A stretch of 64,000 bases of DNA, taken from Marinobacter sp. LQ44 (GTDB lineage Bacteria > Pseudomonadota > Gammaproteobacteria > Pseudomonadales > Oleiphilaceae). The stretch is from NCBI RefSeq assembly GCF_001447155.2, contig NZ_CP014754.1, forward strand, positions 496,001 to 560,000. The letters are read 5' to 3'. The notes beneath the pieces are model-generated. The model had not been told where the DNA came from. It did not search any database and was given only the letters and a program-made list of their open reading frames with translations. Position numbers and translations under genes: made by a program. Position 1 is the stretch's first letter, and each line of letters starts with the position of its first letter. Below, in pieces: positions 7,283 to 17,495 of this stretch.

Positions 7283-8470
7283 ATGAACGAAACAATACTG
7301 GTCGTGAACTGCGGCAGTTCCTCTATCAAACTCGCGCTGTTCGACAGCAACCTCGAGAAACAAGCCTCTGCACTGGCTGAACGGTTGAACAACCCTGACT
7401 CAATGGCAAAGATTTCCGGCGATAGCGTACCGGTGGCCTTACCGGCAAACGCTTCCCACGACCATGCCCTGCAGGCCCTGGTGAACGCTTTCTACGATCG
7501 CAACCTGATGAGCCGAGAGCCTGCCTCCATCGGTCATCGGGTGGTTCATGGTGGCGAGGCCTTTCGGGAGGCAGCACTGATCGACAAAAACACCATAAAA
7601 GCCATTGAGGATTGTGCCTCACTGGCGCCACTTCACAATCCGGTCAACCTGATCGGCATCAACGCTATGCAGCGCCTGTTTCCGGATGTACCGCAGGTGG
7701 CGGTTTTCGACACCGCTTTCCATCAGAGCCTGCCAAAACGGGCCTTCCTGTATGCCCTGCCTGAACACTATTACCGGGAATGGGGTATCCGGCGCTATGG
7801 GTTTCACGGCACCAGCCATCAATTTATGGCCCATGAGTCTTCGCGCCGACTGGGGAAGACTCCGGCGACAACGTCCATCATTTCAGCGCATCTCGGGAAT
7901 GGCTGCAGCATTACAGCCATTGATAACGGCATCAGCAAAGATACCAGCATGGGGCTGACGCCACTGGAGGGGCTGGTAATGGGCACCCGAAGTGGCGATG
8001 TCGACCCGGGGCTGTTTGACTACCTGGCCGGGCGCGGCATCAGCGCCAGTGAAGTTCATAGGGTATTGAACCAGGACAGTGGCTTGCTCGGGCTGTCTGG
8101 CCAGACCAACGATATGCGTTCGCTGTGCGAGCTGGCTGACCATGGCCACGAACCTTCACAACTGGCCATCGATGTATTCTGCTTCCGCCTGGCGAAGTAC
8201 TTTGGGGCCATGACGGTGTCCCTGAGCCATCTGGATGCCCTGGTGTTTACCGGTGGCATCGGAGAGAACAGCGCGAGGGTCAGAGCCCGGACGATCGAAC
8301 ACATGAAATTGCTGGGCGTTACTCTCGATCCGGACCTGAACAGCCATCACGGCCATTACAGTGAAGGCCATATTGGCGACGCGGATTCGCGTTTTCCGGT
8401 ACTGGTCATCCCGACCAATGAAGAACTGGTGATTGCCAGAGAAGCGAGCCGGCTCGCTAACCTAAACTGA
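7283..8470 (+). CDS. ackA: Acetate kinase
   Basis: A 395-residue ASKHA-fold kinase that interconverts acetate + ATP and acetyl phosphate. Diagnostic segments are VNCGSSSIKLALF (N-terminal phosphate-binding motif), GHRVVHGGE, AVFDTAFHQ, RRYGFHGTSHQ, AHLGNGCS, MGLTPLEGLVMGTRSGDVDP, VFTGGIGENS and PTNEELVIARE. All substrate-binding residues expected from E. coli AckA appear retained. The pta gene follows after 27 bp in the same direction, forming the usual ackA-pta pathway unit for overflow acetate or acetate uptake. Confidence 0.97.
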   Translation: MNETILVVNCGSSSIKLALFDSNLEKQASALAERLNNPDSMAKISGDSVPVALPANASHDHALQALVNAFYDRNLMSREPASIGHRVVHGGEAFREAALIDKNTIKAIEDCASLAPLHNPVNLIGINAMQRLFPDVPQVAVFDTAFHQSLPKRAFLYALPEHYYREWGIRRYGFHGTSHQFMAHESSRRLGKTPATTSIISAHLGNGCSITAIDNGISKDTSMGLTPLEGLVMGTRSGDVDPGLFDYLAGRGISASEVHRVLNQDSGLLGLSGQTNDMRSLCELADHGHEPSQLAIDVFCFRLAKYFGAMTVSLSHLDALVFTGGIGENSARVRARTIEHMKLLGVTLDPDLNSHHGHYSEGHIGDADSRFPVLVIPTNEELVIAREASRLANLN

Positions 8471-8497
8471 CATTCAAGGACGTAATCAGGAACCACT

Positions 8498-10651
8498 ATG
8501 GCTAAGAGTCTGTTTATTGCCCCGACTTCCCTCGATTCAGGCCTCACTTCCGTATGCCTGGGCCTGCTGAGGGCCCTGGAACGGGAAGGCGTAAGCGTTG
8601 GGTTTTACAAGCCTTTCAGTCAATCCGTGCATCACGGTGAGGCCCGGCACAATGAAGGCAAGGACTCCTCCGTTGAGTTCGTCCGCTCCCGCAGTCACCT
8701 TCAGACACCTGATCCTCTACCCCTCAAACAGGCCCAACAGTTATTGAACCACGGCAAGGCAGACTTGCTGCTGGAAACCATCGTAGGCGAATACCAGAAG
8801 GTTGCTAAAGACTTCGACGTTGTCATCATCGAAGGCTTGGTGCCAGATCGTAGCGAGGCCTACATTGCCCGTCTCAATGTCGAGGTGGCCCGAAACCTGA
8901 ATTCCGAGGTCATTCTCGTCAGCACGCCCAGAACCTGCACCGCCTCTGAGCTTGATGAAGAACTCGACTTCTCTGCACGGATATTTACCGCCCCCTCAGA
9001 CCCGGATGTGATCGGCGTTATCCTCAACAAAGTGGGCGCCCCCGAGAAAACAGGTATCGCCCTGGACCAGCAGCCAGACCATCAACATCAGGAAATCAAC
9101 TATCAGGAAGCCTGTTCGGTGTTTAATTCCGGGCGTTTCCGCCTGTTAGGTGAAATCCCCTGGCAACCGCATTTGCTGGCACCCCGCGTTTCCGACGTGG
9201 CCAGAGAGCTCGCCGTGCCGGTACTCCATGAAGGTCAGATGCACGCCCGCCGGGTTCAGCGTGTCTCCGTGTGCGCCCGAACCATCCGGAACATGACCGA
9301 CATCTTGCGGCCGGGTACCCTGCTGGTCACTCCGGGTGACCGTGAAGACATTGTTGTGACCACGGCCGTCGCAGCACTCAACGGTGTGCCACTCGCTGGC
9401 TTGATGCTCACCGGTGGCCTGATGCCCGATGACAGGGTGATTAACCTGTGTCGGCGGGCCCTCGCAACGGGCCTGCCAGTGCTCAGCTCCTCAACCAACA
9501 CCTATGAAACCGCCCATATGCTTGCCAACCTGTCGGCCACCATTCCCATCGATGACCCCGACCGGATAGAACAGGCCATGGAGTCAGTCGCGACACGAAT
9601 TGATACCGACTGGCTGCAAGAGCACCTGAAGGTGCAGCGCCAGGGGCGCTTGTCGCCACCTGCTTTTCGTTATCAGTTGTCTGAGCGCTCTCGGGCCGCC
9701 AACAAGCGAATTGTGCTGCCAGAAGGTGCGGAGCCCAGAACCGTTCAGGCGGCCATTATTTGCCATCAGCGTAAACTTGCCCGCTGCGTTCTGATCGGTG
9801 ATCCACGAGAAATACAATCGGTTGCCAGCTCCCAGGGCGTTGAACTGCCTGAAGACCTTGAGATTCTTGATCCTCAGTCGGTCCGCCATCGCTATATCGC
9901 GCCCATGGTGGAACTTCGCAAACACAAAGGACTAACTGAAGATATGGCGGAAGCCATGCTCGAGGACAACGTGGTACTGGGAACCATGATGGTTGCCATG
10001 GATGAAGCCGACGGTCTGGTGTCAGGGGCTATTCACACCACCGCCAATACCGTTCGACCGGCGCTGCAGCTGATCAAAACCCACGATCACGCCAAAGTGG
10101 TTTCATCGGTGTTCTTCATGCTCCTGCCCCAACAGGTACTGGTTTACGGTGACTGCGCCATCAACCCGGACCCCAATGCTGAGGAATTAGCGGATATTGC
10201 TATCCAGAGTGCCCAGTCCGCCGAGGCCTTCGGCATCGAGCCAGTGGTTGCCATGATCAGCTACAGCACCGGGGAATCCGGTACCGGTGCCGACGTGGAC
10301 AAAGTGAGAGAAGCCACCCGCATTGCCAGAGAACGGCGACCTGACCTTCTGATAGATGGGCCATTGCAGTACGACGCCGCAGCCATCGAGAGTGTCGGCA
10401 AAGCCAAGGCGCCCGACAGCAAGGTAGCCGGCAAGGCAACCGTATTCGTGTTCCCGGACCTCAATACCGGCAACACCACCTACAAGGCGGTTCAGCGCAG
10501 TGCCAATGTGGTCAGTGTGGGTCCGATGTTGCAGGGCCTGAGAAAGCCCGTAAACGATCTGTCACGTGGGGCGCTGGTGGAGGATATTGTCTTCACGATT
10601 GCGCTGACGGCAGTGCAGGCACGCCAGGTAGAGAGTGCCGGGTTGGCATAA
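8498..10651 (+). CDS. pta: Phosphate acetyltransferase (three-domain type)
   Basis: A 717-residue enzyme that interconverts acetyl-CoA + phosphate and acetyl phosphate. It has the long proteobacterial architecture: N-terminal BioD-like P-loop-derived domain (SLFIAPTSLDSGLTSVCLGLL, first 200 residues), a DRTGG domain around 230-345, and the catalytic PTA_PTB domain from about 385 (RIVLPEGAEPRTVQAA, GLVSGAIHTTANTVRPALQ, SYSTGESGTGADV, VFPDLNTGNTTYKA). Lengths match E. coli Pta (714). An AGGA site lies eight bases before ATG. Its stop codon lies inside a hairpin (10639-10661) that faces the convergent der gene. Confidence 0.96.
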   Translation: MAKSLFIAPTSLDSGLTSVCLGLLRALEREGVSVGFYKPFSQSVHHGEARHNEGKDSSVEFVRSRSHLQTPDPLPLKQAQQLLNHGKADLLLETIVGEYQKVAKDFDVVIIEGLVPDRSEAYIARLNVEVARNLNSEVILVSTPRTCTASELDEELDFSARIFTAPSDPDVIGVILNKVGAPEKTGIALDQQPDHQHQEINYQEACSVFNSGRFRLLGEIPWQPHLLAPRVSDVARELAVPVLHEGQMHARRVQRVSVCARTIRNMTDILRPGTLLVTPGDREDIVVTTAVAALNGVPLAGLMLTGGLMPDDRVINLCRRALATGLPVLSSSTNTYETAHMLANLSATIPIDDPDRIEQAMESVATRIDTDWLQEHLKVQRQGRLSPPAFRYQLSERSRAANKRIVLPEGAEPRTVQAAIICHQRKLARCVLIGDPREIQSVASSQGVELPEDLEILDPQSVRHRYIAPMVELRKHKGLTEDMAEAMLEDNVVLGTMMVAMDEADGLVSGAIHTTANTVRPALQLIKTHDHAKVVSSVFFMLLPQQVLVYGDCAINPDPNAEELADIAIQSAQSAEAFGIEPVVAMISYSTGESGTGADVDKVREATRIARERRPDLLIDGPLQYDAAAIESVGKAKAPDSKVAGKATVFVFPDLNTGNTTYKAVQRSANVVSVGPMLQGLRKPVNDLSRGALVEDIVFTIALTAVQARQVESAGLA

Positions 10652-10661
10652 CGCCAACCCG
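10639..10661. terminator. Hairpin at the pta/der convergent junction
   Basis: CGGGTTGGC (10639-10647) and GCCAACCCG (10653-10661) pair with a five-base loop that contains part of the pta stop codon. No T-tract follows on either strand, so it may pause or protect the 3' ends rather than terminate cleanly. Confidence 0.4.
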
Positions 10662-10687
10662 TTACAGAAGGGGCACAGCCCGGCAGA

Positions 10688-12109
10688 TCAGCGCTTGACG
10701 CTCTTTTGTCGGGTTTTACGCACCCGGCGCCCCTTCTTGATATCGTTATCTTTTTTCACTTTCTGGCGCGGTGTAAGTCGGTCCACTTTGGTAGCAAAGG
10801 GATTTTCACCGGACCGGAATTCAAACCGGATGGGCGAGCCCACCACCTTCAGCACCTTGCGGAAGGTATTCTCCAGGTACCGTTTATAAGCACCGGGCAA
10901 CGAATCCACCTGATTACCATGCACCACCACCACCGGCGGGTTGGAACCACCCTGGTGGGCATAGCGCAGCTTGATACGACGACCATGGACCATCGGGGGC
11001 TGATGCTGGGCCACGGCATCCTGCAGGATGGCGGTCAAGCGATTGGTTGGCCACTTGGCCATTGCGGACTCATAACAGGCCTGCACAGACTCGTACATGG
11101 TGCCCACACCGGTACCGTGCAAAGCCGAGATATAATACTTGTCGGCGTAGTCCAGGAAGTCCAGGCGGCGCCCCACCTGCTCTTTCACCTTTTCGCGGTC
11201 TTCCGGATCCATGCCATCCCATTTGTTAATGGCAATCACCAGGGAGCGGCCCGCATCCAGAACAAAGCCGATCAGGTGCATATCCTGGTCAACGAGCCCT
11301 TCCCGGGCATCAATCACCAGAATAACCACATGGGCATCGTCTATGGCCTGAAGGGTTTTGATGATGGAGAACTTCTCCACCACTTCTTTCACGTTCTTCC
11401 GGCGCCGCACACCTGCTGTATCAATAAGGGTGTACTGATGGCCGTGCCGCTCATAGGGGATGTAAACGCTGTCCCGCGTGGTACCTGGCATATCGTAGAC
11501 AACGACTCGTTCCTCGCCCAGCATCCGGTTGACCAGGGTCGATTTGCCCACGTTGGGGCGACCGACCACACCAATTCGAATACCCGGGTACCGATCAGCC
11601 CGGTCCTGCTCTTCAATATCCACTGGCTCAGGCAGCAGCACTTCCAGTAGCGAGCGGATACCCCGGTTATGGGCGGCCGCAATCTGGAAAGTGGACTCAA
11701 AACCCAGGGAATAGAAATCGGCGGCGGCGACATCCGGGTCCTGGCCATCGGTCTTGTTCACCACCAGGTGCGCCTGCTTGCCGGAGCGGCGCAGATGATC
11801 TGCAATCATCTCGTCACCGGCTGTCAGCCCTGCCCTGCCGTCAACCAGAAACAGGACGATATCGGCTTCCTCAACGGCCTGCATGGACTGCCGGGCCATC
11901 TCTGCGTCCAGCCCCACCTCGTCCCCGGTCAAACCACCGGTATCAATGACAATGAACTTCTGCCCTTCGTACTGACCCTCTCCATATTTCCGGTCACGGG
12001 TCAGACCCGGAAAATCCGCCACTAGCGCGTCGCGGGAACGGGTCATCTGATTGAATAGAGTGGACTTACCCACGTTGGGGCGTCCGACCAGGGCAATAAC
12101 TGGGGTCAT
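10688..12109 (-). CDS. der: Ribosome-associated tandem GTPase Der (EngA)
   Basis: A 473-residue GTPase with two G domains: GRPNVGKST near residue 10 with DFPGLTRD and DTGGL, NKTDG; and a second GRPNVGKST near residue 185 with [17 protein letters not shown] and NKWDG. A C-terminal KH-like domain ends in a basic tail ([19 protein letters not shown]). Der acts in late assembly of the 50S subunit in the cytoplasm. It is the last gene of the bamB-der side of the operon; a T-rich hairpin separates it from bamB. Confidence 0.97.
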   Translation of the reverse strand: MTPVIALVGRPNVGKSTLFNQMTRSRDALVADFPGLTRDRKYGEGQYEGQKFIVIDTGGLTGDEVGLDAEMARQSMQAVEEADIVLFLVDGRAGLTAGDEMIADHLRRSGKQAHLVVNKTDGQDPDVAAADFYSLGFESTFQIAAAHNRGIRSLLEVLLPEPVDIEEQDRADRYPGIRIGVVGRPNVGKSTLVNRMLGEERVVVYDMPGTTRDSVYIPYERHGHQYTLIDTAGVRRRKNVKEVVEKFSIIKTLQAIDDAHVVILVIDAREGLVDQDMHLIGFVLDAGRSLVIAINKWDGMDPEDREKVKEQVGRRLDFLDYADKYYISALHGTGVGTMYESVQACYESAMAKWPTNRLTAILQDAVAQHQPPMVHGRRIKLRYAHQGGSNPPVVVVHGNQVDSLPGAYKRYLENTFRKVLKVVGSPIRFEFRSGENPFATKVDRLTPRQKVKKDNDIKKGRRVRKTRQKSVKR

Positions 12110-12123
12110 AATTTTCTGCTATA

Positions 12124-12156
12124 TAAAAAGGTCAAAAGCCCGGCTCATGCCGGGCT
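12124..12156 (-). terminator. Intrinsic terminator between bamB and der
   Basis: On the minus strand AGCCCGGC (12149-12156) pairs with GCCGGGCT (12137-12144) around a four-base loop, followed by TTTTGACCTTTTT. It lies 17 bp past the bamB stop, so der probably depends on read-through or its own promoter. Confidence 0.65.
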
Positions 12157-12172
12157 GATCATGGGAGCGGTG

Positions 12173-13336
12173 TTACTTTTTTGGTCTCAGGCTATAGACC
12201 GCCATTCGCCCACCGTTACCGTAAACCAGCAGGTTACCATCTTCGATCACCTGAACCGGTACGCGGATACCGTCACTGTCAAACTCCAGCTGGCCCTGCA
12301 GGCTACCATCTTGCCGTGACAACGCATGCAGGTAGCCCTCGTAATCCCCGGTAACCACGTAGTCACCGCTGGCCACCGGCCGGGTGACCTGACGCCAGGA
12401 CAGCCGGTCCTGAACCCAGAGTTCGCGGCGATCGCTGCCACGGTAGGCAATAATGTCGCCGTTCGCCGCCGCCAGGAAGATACTGCCACCACCGATACTC
12501 GGCGAGTAGAAACTCGAAGCACGGCGACTCCAGATTTCCTGCCCGGAGCGAATATCAACCAGCGCCAGCTTGCCCTGATACCCGGCCACCATAATGGCTG
12601 ACTCCAGGACCAGCGGTTGCCCGCCGATATCCACCAGCCGCTCCAGTTCCGTGCGGCCCTGTGGTTGCCCGACTTCGTATTGCCAGACCGGCTGGCCAGC
12701 ACCCGCAGTCAGCGCAATAACACGGCCGTTCGCGAAGGAAGCAATCACGATATCACCGCCCACCAAAGGGGCCGCCGCTGTGCGCATGGATAGAACCGGC
12801 ACCTGACCATCGTACTGCCAACGGCGCTCGCCATTTGTGGCATCAAATCCGATCACCCGGCCATCGGTGGTTTGCGCAACCACCAGGGAGCCATTGGACT
12901 GGGGCGCAGCCAAACCTTCGGTCGGCAATGATGCCCGCCATAACTCCTCGCTGGTTTCCCGCGACAGGGCAACCAGTTCGGCATCGCGGGTGATGTAGTA
13001 AAGCTGGCGCCCGTCACCGCCGATGCCAGCAAATATCCGGTCTTTCGACCGCCGCTGCCAGCGGGCCTTACCGTTCTCTGGTTCGACCGCCACCAGCAGG
13101 CCATCGGCAGAGGCTGCATAGATCACGTCGCCGGCATACAACGGTGCCAGGTGCAAAAACTGATCGTCGTGTCCCTTCCCGACTGACATGGTCCAGATAC
13201 GCTTGAACTCGACCGTGGCATCAATTTCAGGAACCGGCACCGGCTGTTCGAAGGTGTCCTTGGTGCTGCAGCCCACAAGCAGCAACATCAAGGATGCCAG
13301 AGAAAAATGAACGAACCTGTTGCGAGTTACCCGCAT
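12173..13336 (-). CDS. bamB: Outer membrane assembly lipoprotein BamB
   Basis: A 387-residue beta-propeller lipoprotein of the BAM complex that inserts outer-membrane proteins. Residues 1-23 form a lipoprotein signal ending in LLLVGC with the acylated Cys at about 23. The body contains repeated PQQ-like blades (GVVYAA-type strands; FDATNGERRWQYDG, LVDIRSGQEIWSRR, GSDRRELWVQDR). Length is close to E. coli BamB (392). Its start overlaps the yfgM stop by one base (TGATG), indicating translational coupling with the gene before it. Confidence 0.94.
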   Translation of the reverse strand: MRVTRNRFVHFSLASLMLLLVGCSTKDTFEQPVPVPEIDATVEFKRIWTMSVGKGHDDQFLHLAPLYAGDVIYAASADGLLVAVEPENGKARWQRRSKDRIFAGIGGDGRQLYYITRDAELVALSRETSEELWRASLPTEGLAAPQSNGSLVVAQTTDGRVIGFDATNGERRWQYDGQVPVLSMRTAAAPLVGGDIVIASFANGRVIALTAGAGQPVWQYEVGQPQGRTELERLVDIGGQPLVLESAIMVAGYQGKLALVDIRSGQEIWSRRASSFYSPSIGGGSIFLAAANGDIIAYRGSDRRELWVQDRLSWRQVTRPVASGDYVVTGDYEGYLHALSRQDGSLQGQLEFDSDGIRVPVQVIEDGNLLVYGNGGRMAVYSLRPKK

Positions 13337-13992
13337 CAGGCCCCCTCCCCGACACCGAGGTCAGAGAGCTTCAGTTCCAGGATACCGCTGCGGCCCTGTT
13401 GGTTTTGCTCCCGTGCCGTTATATAGGCATCACGGGCACCTTCGGTGTCACCCTGTGCGAGCAGAATATCACCACGCAATTCTGAGAACACACCGGTAAA
13501 GGCATCGGCATTGGCGGCACCATCCAGGGTTGCCAGGGCATCCTCGTACCGCTCAGCCGCAAACTGGGCACGGGCCAGGCGGTTGCGTACCACCAGACTC
13601 AGGGCCGGATAATCCGCCGCCTTGTCCAGGGCCCAGCTCAGTGACTCAATGGCGGCCTCGGCGTTGCCGTCCACCATCATCTGTTGGCGAGCCAGTACCA
13701 GGTTGCCATAGATGGCGTAGGCGCTCTTGCCATAGTCGTTGCGAAGCGTCTCGGCAACAAATGCGACGGTTTCGCTGGCATTCTCGTCGGATTCATCGGC
13801 AAACGCGTTGAGCAGAGTGGCAAACTGATTAGCCGCTTCCGCACGCTGCTGAGCCTGGTGGTTCTGCCAGGCCTGCCAGCCGAACACGATGGCCAGGGCG
13901 GCACCGATACCAATCAGTAGAGAACTGCCGTTCTTCTTCCACCAGTCCTTGATCGCCTGGATCTGTTCCTCTTCGGTGCGCAACTCAGCCAT
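13336..13992 (-). CDS. yfgM: YfgM family TPR-like periplasmic ancillary protein
   Basis: A 218-residue protein with a cytoplasmic N-terminus (MAELRTEEEQIQAIKDWWKK), one transmembrane helix at about 21-39 (SLLIGIGAALAIVFGWQAW) and a periplasmic TPR-like helical domain. It matches YfgM, which interacts with the SecYEG translocon and PpiD in E. coli and sits upstream of bamB in the same order. ATG 13992 has a CAGGAG site. It is part of the hisS-yfgM-bamB run. Confidence 0.9.
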   Translation of the reverse strand: MAELRTEEEQIQAIKDWWKKNGSSLLIGIGAALAIVFGWQAWQNHQAQQRAEAANQFATLLNAFADESDENASETVAFVAETLRNDYGKSAYAIYGNLVLARQQMMVDGNAEAAIESLSWALDKAADYPALSLVVRNRLARAQFAAERYEDALATLDGAANADAFTGVFSELRGDILLAQGDTEGARDAYITAREQNQQGRSGILELKLSDLGVGEGA

Positions 13993-14034
13993 GTAAACTC
14001 CTGTTCATCAATAATGTTGCTGTTCTTGTGAAAT

Positions 14035-15315
14035 TCATTGTGCAAGCCGGCTGCCGAGCGCCTGGGCAAGTTCACTGCGGGCAATGTCCTGCTGCGGCTC
14101 ATCGTCGCGCAACGGCTTAAGGCCGACACTGCCACTGGCCAGCTCATTTTCGCCGAGGATGACCGCGTAGCGTGCGCCACTGCGATCGGCCTTCTTCATC
14201 TGGCTTTTGAAACTGCCACCGCCGCAGTGAGTGACCACCACACTGCCGGGCAACGCGCTGCGAAGTTCTTCGGCAATCGCCATCGCCGGAGCGATGACCT
14301 TGTCACCCATGGCAGTCACGTATACGTCGGCATGGTTGTTAACGTAATCAGGCACCAATTCCAGGGTTTCCAGCAACAGGATCAGTCGCTCCAGCCCCAT
14401 AGCAAAGCCCACTGCCTTGGTTGGTTTGCCACCCAACTGCTCTACCAGTCCATCGTAACGGCCACCAGCACATACCGTGCCTTGTGCACCGAGGCTGTCG
14501 GTAATCCACTCGAAAACCGTTTTGCCATAGTAATCGAGACCTCGAACGAGGGCCGGGTTCACGCTGTATTTCACGCCGGCGGCGTCCAACAGCCCCTTCA
14601 ATCGCTCAAAGTGGGCCCGGGATTCGTCATCCAGGTAATCATCCAGGCTTGGCGCCCCTTCCAGGATTTTCCGGGTTCCGGCATCTTTGCTGTCCAGAAT
14701 CCGTAACGGATTGGTGGTCAACCGGCGCTTACTGTCGTCATCCAGCTGATCCTGGTATTGCCCAAGATAGTCAACCAGAGCCTGACGGTAGACCTTACGG
14801 GCGTCACTGGTACCAATGGAGTTAATCTCAAGACGCGTATGCCCGGCAAGGCCAAGGGCCTGCCACAGCCGCGCCGTCAGTATCAGTAACTCGGCGTCTA
14901 TATCCGGTCCGTCCATGCCGAAACATTCCACGCCGATCTGGTGAAACTGGCGATAACGGCCTTTTTGCGGGCGTTCGTGGCGGAACATCGGGCCGGTATA
15001 CCAAAGCCTGCGGGTCTGGTTGAACAGTAAACCATGCTCTTCCGCTGCCCTGACACATCCTGCGGTTCCCTCCGGACGAAGCGTCAGGCTGTCTCCATTG
15101 CGATCATCGAAGGTATACATTTCTTTCTCAACGATGTCGGTCACTTCACCAATGGAGCGCTTGAACAGCTCGGTTTGCTCAACCACCGGCATCCGGATTT
15201 CCTGGTACCCGTATTGCCCAAGTACCTGACGGACCGTCGCCTCTACATACTGCCAGACGGGGGTCTGCTCCGGCAGAATATCGTTCATTCCGCGGATTGC
15301 CTGAATCTTAGCCAA
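14035..15315 (-). CDS. hisS: Histidyl-tRNA synthetase
   Basis: A 426-residue class II aminoacyl-tRNA synthetase. Motif 2 region [20 protein letters not shown], the histidine-binding loops [15 protein letters not shown] and [14 protein letters not shown], and motif 3 GFAMGLERL are all present, followed by an anticodon-binding domain. Length equals E. coli HisS (424). It charges tRNA-His in the cytoplasm. The gap to yfgM is 42 bp and to ispG upstream 44 bp, in one minus-strand operon. Confidence 0.97.
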   Translation of the reverse strand: MAKIQAIRGMNDILPEQTPVWQYVEATVRQVLGQYGYQEIRMPVVEQTELFKRSIGEVTDIVEKEMYTFDDRNGDSLTLRPEGTAGCVRAAEEHGLLFNQTRRLWYTGPMFRHERPQKGRYRQFHQIGVECFGMDGPDIDAELLILTARLWQALGLAGHTRLEINSIGTSDARKVYRQALVDYLGQYQDQLDDDSKRRLTTNPLRILDSKDAGTRKILEGAPSLDDYLDDESRAHFERLKGLLDAAGVKYSVNPALVRGLDYYGKTVFEWITDSLGAQGTVCAGGRYDGLVEQLGGKPTKAVGFAMGLERLILLLETLELVPDYVNNHADVYVTAMGDKVIAPAMAIAEELRSALPGSVVVTHCGGGSFKSQMKKADRSGARYAVILGENELASGSVGLKPLRDDEPQQDIARSELAQALGSRLAQ

Positions 15316-15359
15316 GTTAAAACCCTGATACTTTGATGAATGATGTCAGAATGGACAGC

Positions 15360-16478
15360 TCAGTCCGCAGACCGGGCAATCACGGATTCTTCCTGCTGCT
15401 GACGCTCTGCGACTTTTTCCCGGATGATTCGCTCAAGGTCATCCGTCAACGTCGCATTGTCCAACTTCTGATTTGGCTTTCCGTCCAGATACAGAAGGTT
15501 TTTCGGTGTACCGCCCGTCAACCCGAGGTCCGCTACCTTGGCTTCTCCCGGGCCATTCACTATGCAGCCAATGATGGCGACGTCCAGGGAGGTATTCACG
15601 TCTTCGAGGCGGGCCTCAAGATCGTTCATGGTCTGGATAACGTCGAAATTCTGTCTGGAACAGCTGGGGCACGCGATGAAGTTGATACCCCGGCTGCGTA
15701 ACCGGAGGCTCTTGAGAATATCGAAGCCAACCTTGATTTCCTGCACGGGGTCTGCGGCCAGGGACACCCGAATGGTGTCGCCGATTCCGTCCATCAGCAA
15801 CATGCCAAGGCCGATGGAGGATTTCACTGTGCCAGAACGAAAACCACCGGCCTCAGTAATGCCAAGGTGCAGGGGCTGTATGATCTGGGAGGCAATTTTC
15901 CGGTAGGCGTCAACGGTCATGAATACCTCTGACGCCTTCAGGCTGACCTTGAAATCCTGGAAATCGTGTTTATCCAGAATATCGATGTGCCGCATGGCAG
16001 ACTCTACCAGGGCTTCTGCGGTGGGTTCACCGTATTTACGCTGCAGGCTCTTTTCCAGAGACCCGGCGTTCACACCAATACGGATCGGGATGTTACCATC
16101 CCGAGCGGCGCTGATGACCGCGTTGACACGATCGTCCCGACCAATGTTGCCGGGGTTGATGCGCAAACAGTCAACACCAAGCTCGGCCACTCGCAGGGCG
16201 ATTTTGTAATCAAAGTGGATATCGGCAACCAGCGGCAGTGATACGCGCTTACGTATCTGCCCGAACGCTTCAGCGGCCTCCATCGAGGGCACCGAAACAC
16301 GGACGATATCGGCGCCGGCCTCCTGCAACGCTGCAATCTGGCCAACCGTCGCCTCTACATCACAGGTGTTTGTGTTGGTCATGCTCTGAACCGCAATAGG
16401 TGCATCGCCGCCAACAGGCACATTGCCCACCATGATCTGGCGGGATTTACGTCTTTTGATCGGGGATTCGTGTTTCAT
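15360..16478 (-). CDS. ispG: 4-hydroxy-3-methylbut-2-enyl diphosphate synthase IspG
   Basis: A 372-residue iron-sulfur enzyme of the MEP isoprenoid pathway, converting MEcPP to HMBPP. The N-terminal TIM barrel shows [19 protein letters not shown] and [10 protein letters not shown]; the 4Fe-4S ligands are in [12 protein letters not shown] (CxxC) and [11 protein letters not shown], with the conserved Glu right after. Length equals E. coli IspG (372). Cluster supply may come from the reduced Isc locus about 4 kb away or another system. Confidence 0.97.
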   Translation of the reverse strand: MKHESPIKRRKSRQIMVGNVPVGGDAPIAVQSMTNTNTCDVEATVGQIAALQEAGADIVRVSVPSMEAAEAFGQIRKRVSLPLVADIHFDYKIALRVAELGVDCLRINPGNIGRDDRVNAVISAARDGNIPIRIGVNAGSLEKSLQRKYGEPTAEALVESAMRHIDILDKHDFQDFKVSLKASEVFMTVDAYRKIASQIIQPLHLGITEAGGFRSGTVKSSIGLGMLLMDGIGDTIRVSLAADPVQEIKVGFDILKSLRLRSRGINFIACPSCSRQNFDVIQTMNDLEARLEDVNTSLDVAIIGCIVNGPGEAKVADLGLTGGTPKNLLYLDGKPNQKLDNATLTDDLERIIREKVAERQQQEESVIARSAD

Positions 16479-16511
16479 TTGCTGGAACCAACAGTTATTC
16501 GGGCGTTCGGA

Positions 16512-17495
16512 TCAAAGCTCGAGCGTGAACTCTGACCGGTTGTTCACTACGCGAAAATCACCAATATTCAGGGCCTCACCCTGGAATCGAATGGACTCAA
16601 CGGCGCTTACAGCACCAAGAACCACTGTCAAGGGTGCCTCTCCAGTTACATCCAGTTGTTCTCCGCTGCGTCGCAAGCCGCTGACCAACCGGCTACCATC
16701 AGCGTCTGTCACCTGAACCCAGCAATCTCCTGAAAAGGCAATCTGAAGCCTGGCCTGGGTTGTCGCTGCGGGTGCGAGCAGTTGTTCTTCCTGCAACGCA
16801 GGCTCGGTCGACGGGGTGACAGCAGACACCCGATCAGCCGGAAGCTCATCCAGCTCCGCACCGATGGGTTCAGGCTCCAGCGGCTCTGCCGGGGGTACAC
16901 GTTCACTTTCCGGAACCGACGCGCCTTCTTCAGGTAACGGCTGTTCTGCAGCGCCGAACTCGTCATTCGGCTCGTTAACCGGCTGCACGTCCTGACCATC
17001 GGCCGCCAGGCCCTGTTCCGGCGTCACTGTCTCGGCCGGGGTTTTCGCCTCTGGAGCTGCCTCGCCGTCCTGTCCCTGCTCCGCAAGATATCCTGCGATC
17101 AGGTAGGCCACTAACGCGACGACCAACAGCACCAACAACAGTTTTGCAACCTGACGCTTGCGGCGCTTCTTGCGTTCAATAGAAACCAGGGGGCTTGCCT
17201 GGTGTTCCAGTTCTCTCTGCTGGCGAGCCGGCTCCAGCTCCCGATTCAGGTCGGCAATCACCGCGTCTGCGTCGAGCCCCACCTGGCGGGCATAGGCACG
17301 CACATACCCTTTGAGGAAAAGCTCACTGTCTATTTTGCTGTAATTGCCGTTTTCTATAGCCTGAATCACAGACGGCCGGAGATGCTGTTCATCAGCAATG
17401 GCTGAGACGCTCAATCCGAGACGTTCACGACCTTGCCGAAGCTGCTCCCCGACAGGCTCCGCCGTCACCTGATCTGGCTCCACGTCACCGGTCAT
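16512..17495 (-). CDS. rodZ: RodZ-like helix-turn-helix / DUF4115 cell-shape protein
   Basis: A 327-residue bitopic protein: N-terminal HTH_25 domain (LRQGRERLGLSVSAIADEQ, residues about 19-85), a basic juxtamembrane stretch (ERKKRRKRQ), one transmembrane helix at about 116-135, a long Pro/Glu-rich periplasmic linker, and a C-terminal DUF4115 beta domain from about 240. RodZ links MreB filaments to the elongasome in E. coli. ATG 17495 is preferred over the TTG at 17501; it overlaps the pilW stop by 11 bp. The linker is unusually acidic and repeats EPxE motifs. Confidence 0.88.
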   Translation of the reverse strand: MTGDVEPDQVTAEPVGEQLRQGRERLGLSVSAIADEQHLRPSVIQAIENGNYSKIDSELFLKGYVRAYARQVGLDADAVIADLNRELEPARQQRELEHQASPLVSIERKKRRKRQVAKLLLVLLVVALVAYLIAGYLAEQGQDGEAAPEAKTPAETVTPEQGLAADGQDVQPVNEPNDEFGAAEQPLPEEGASVPESERVPPAEPLEPEPIGAELDELPADRVSAVTPSTEPALQEEQLLAPAATTQARLQIAFSGDCWVQVTDADGSRLVSGLRRSGEQLDVTGEAPLTVVLGAVSAVESIRFQGEALNIGDFRVVNNRSEFTLEL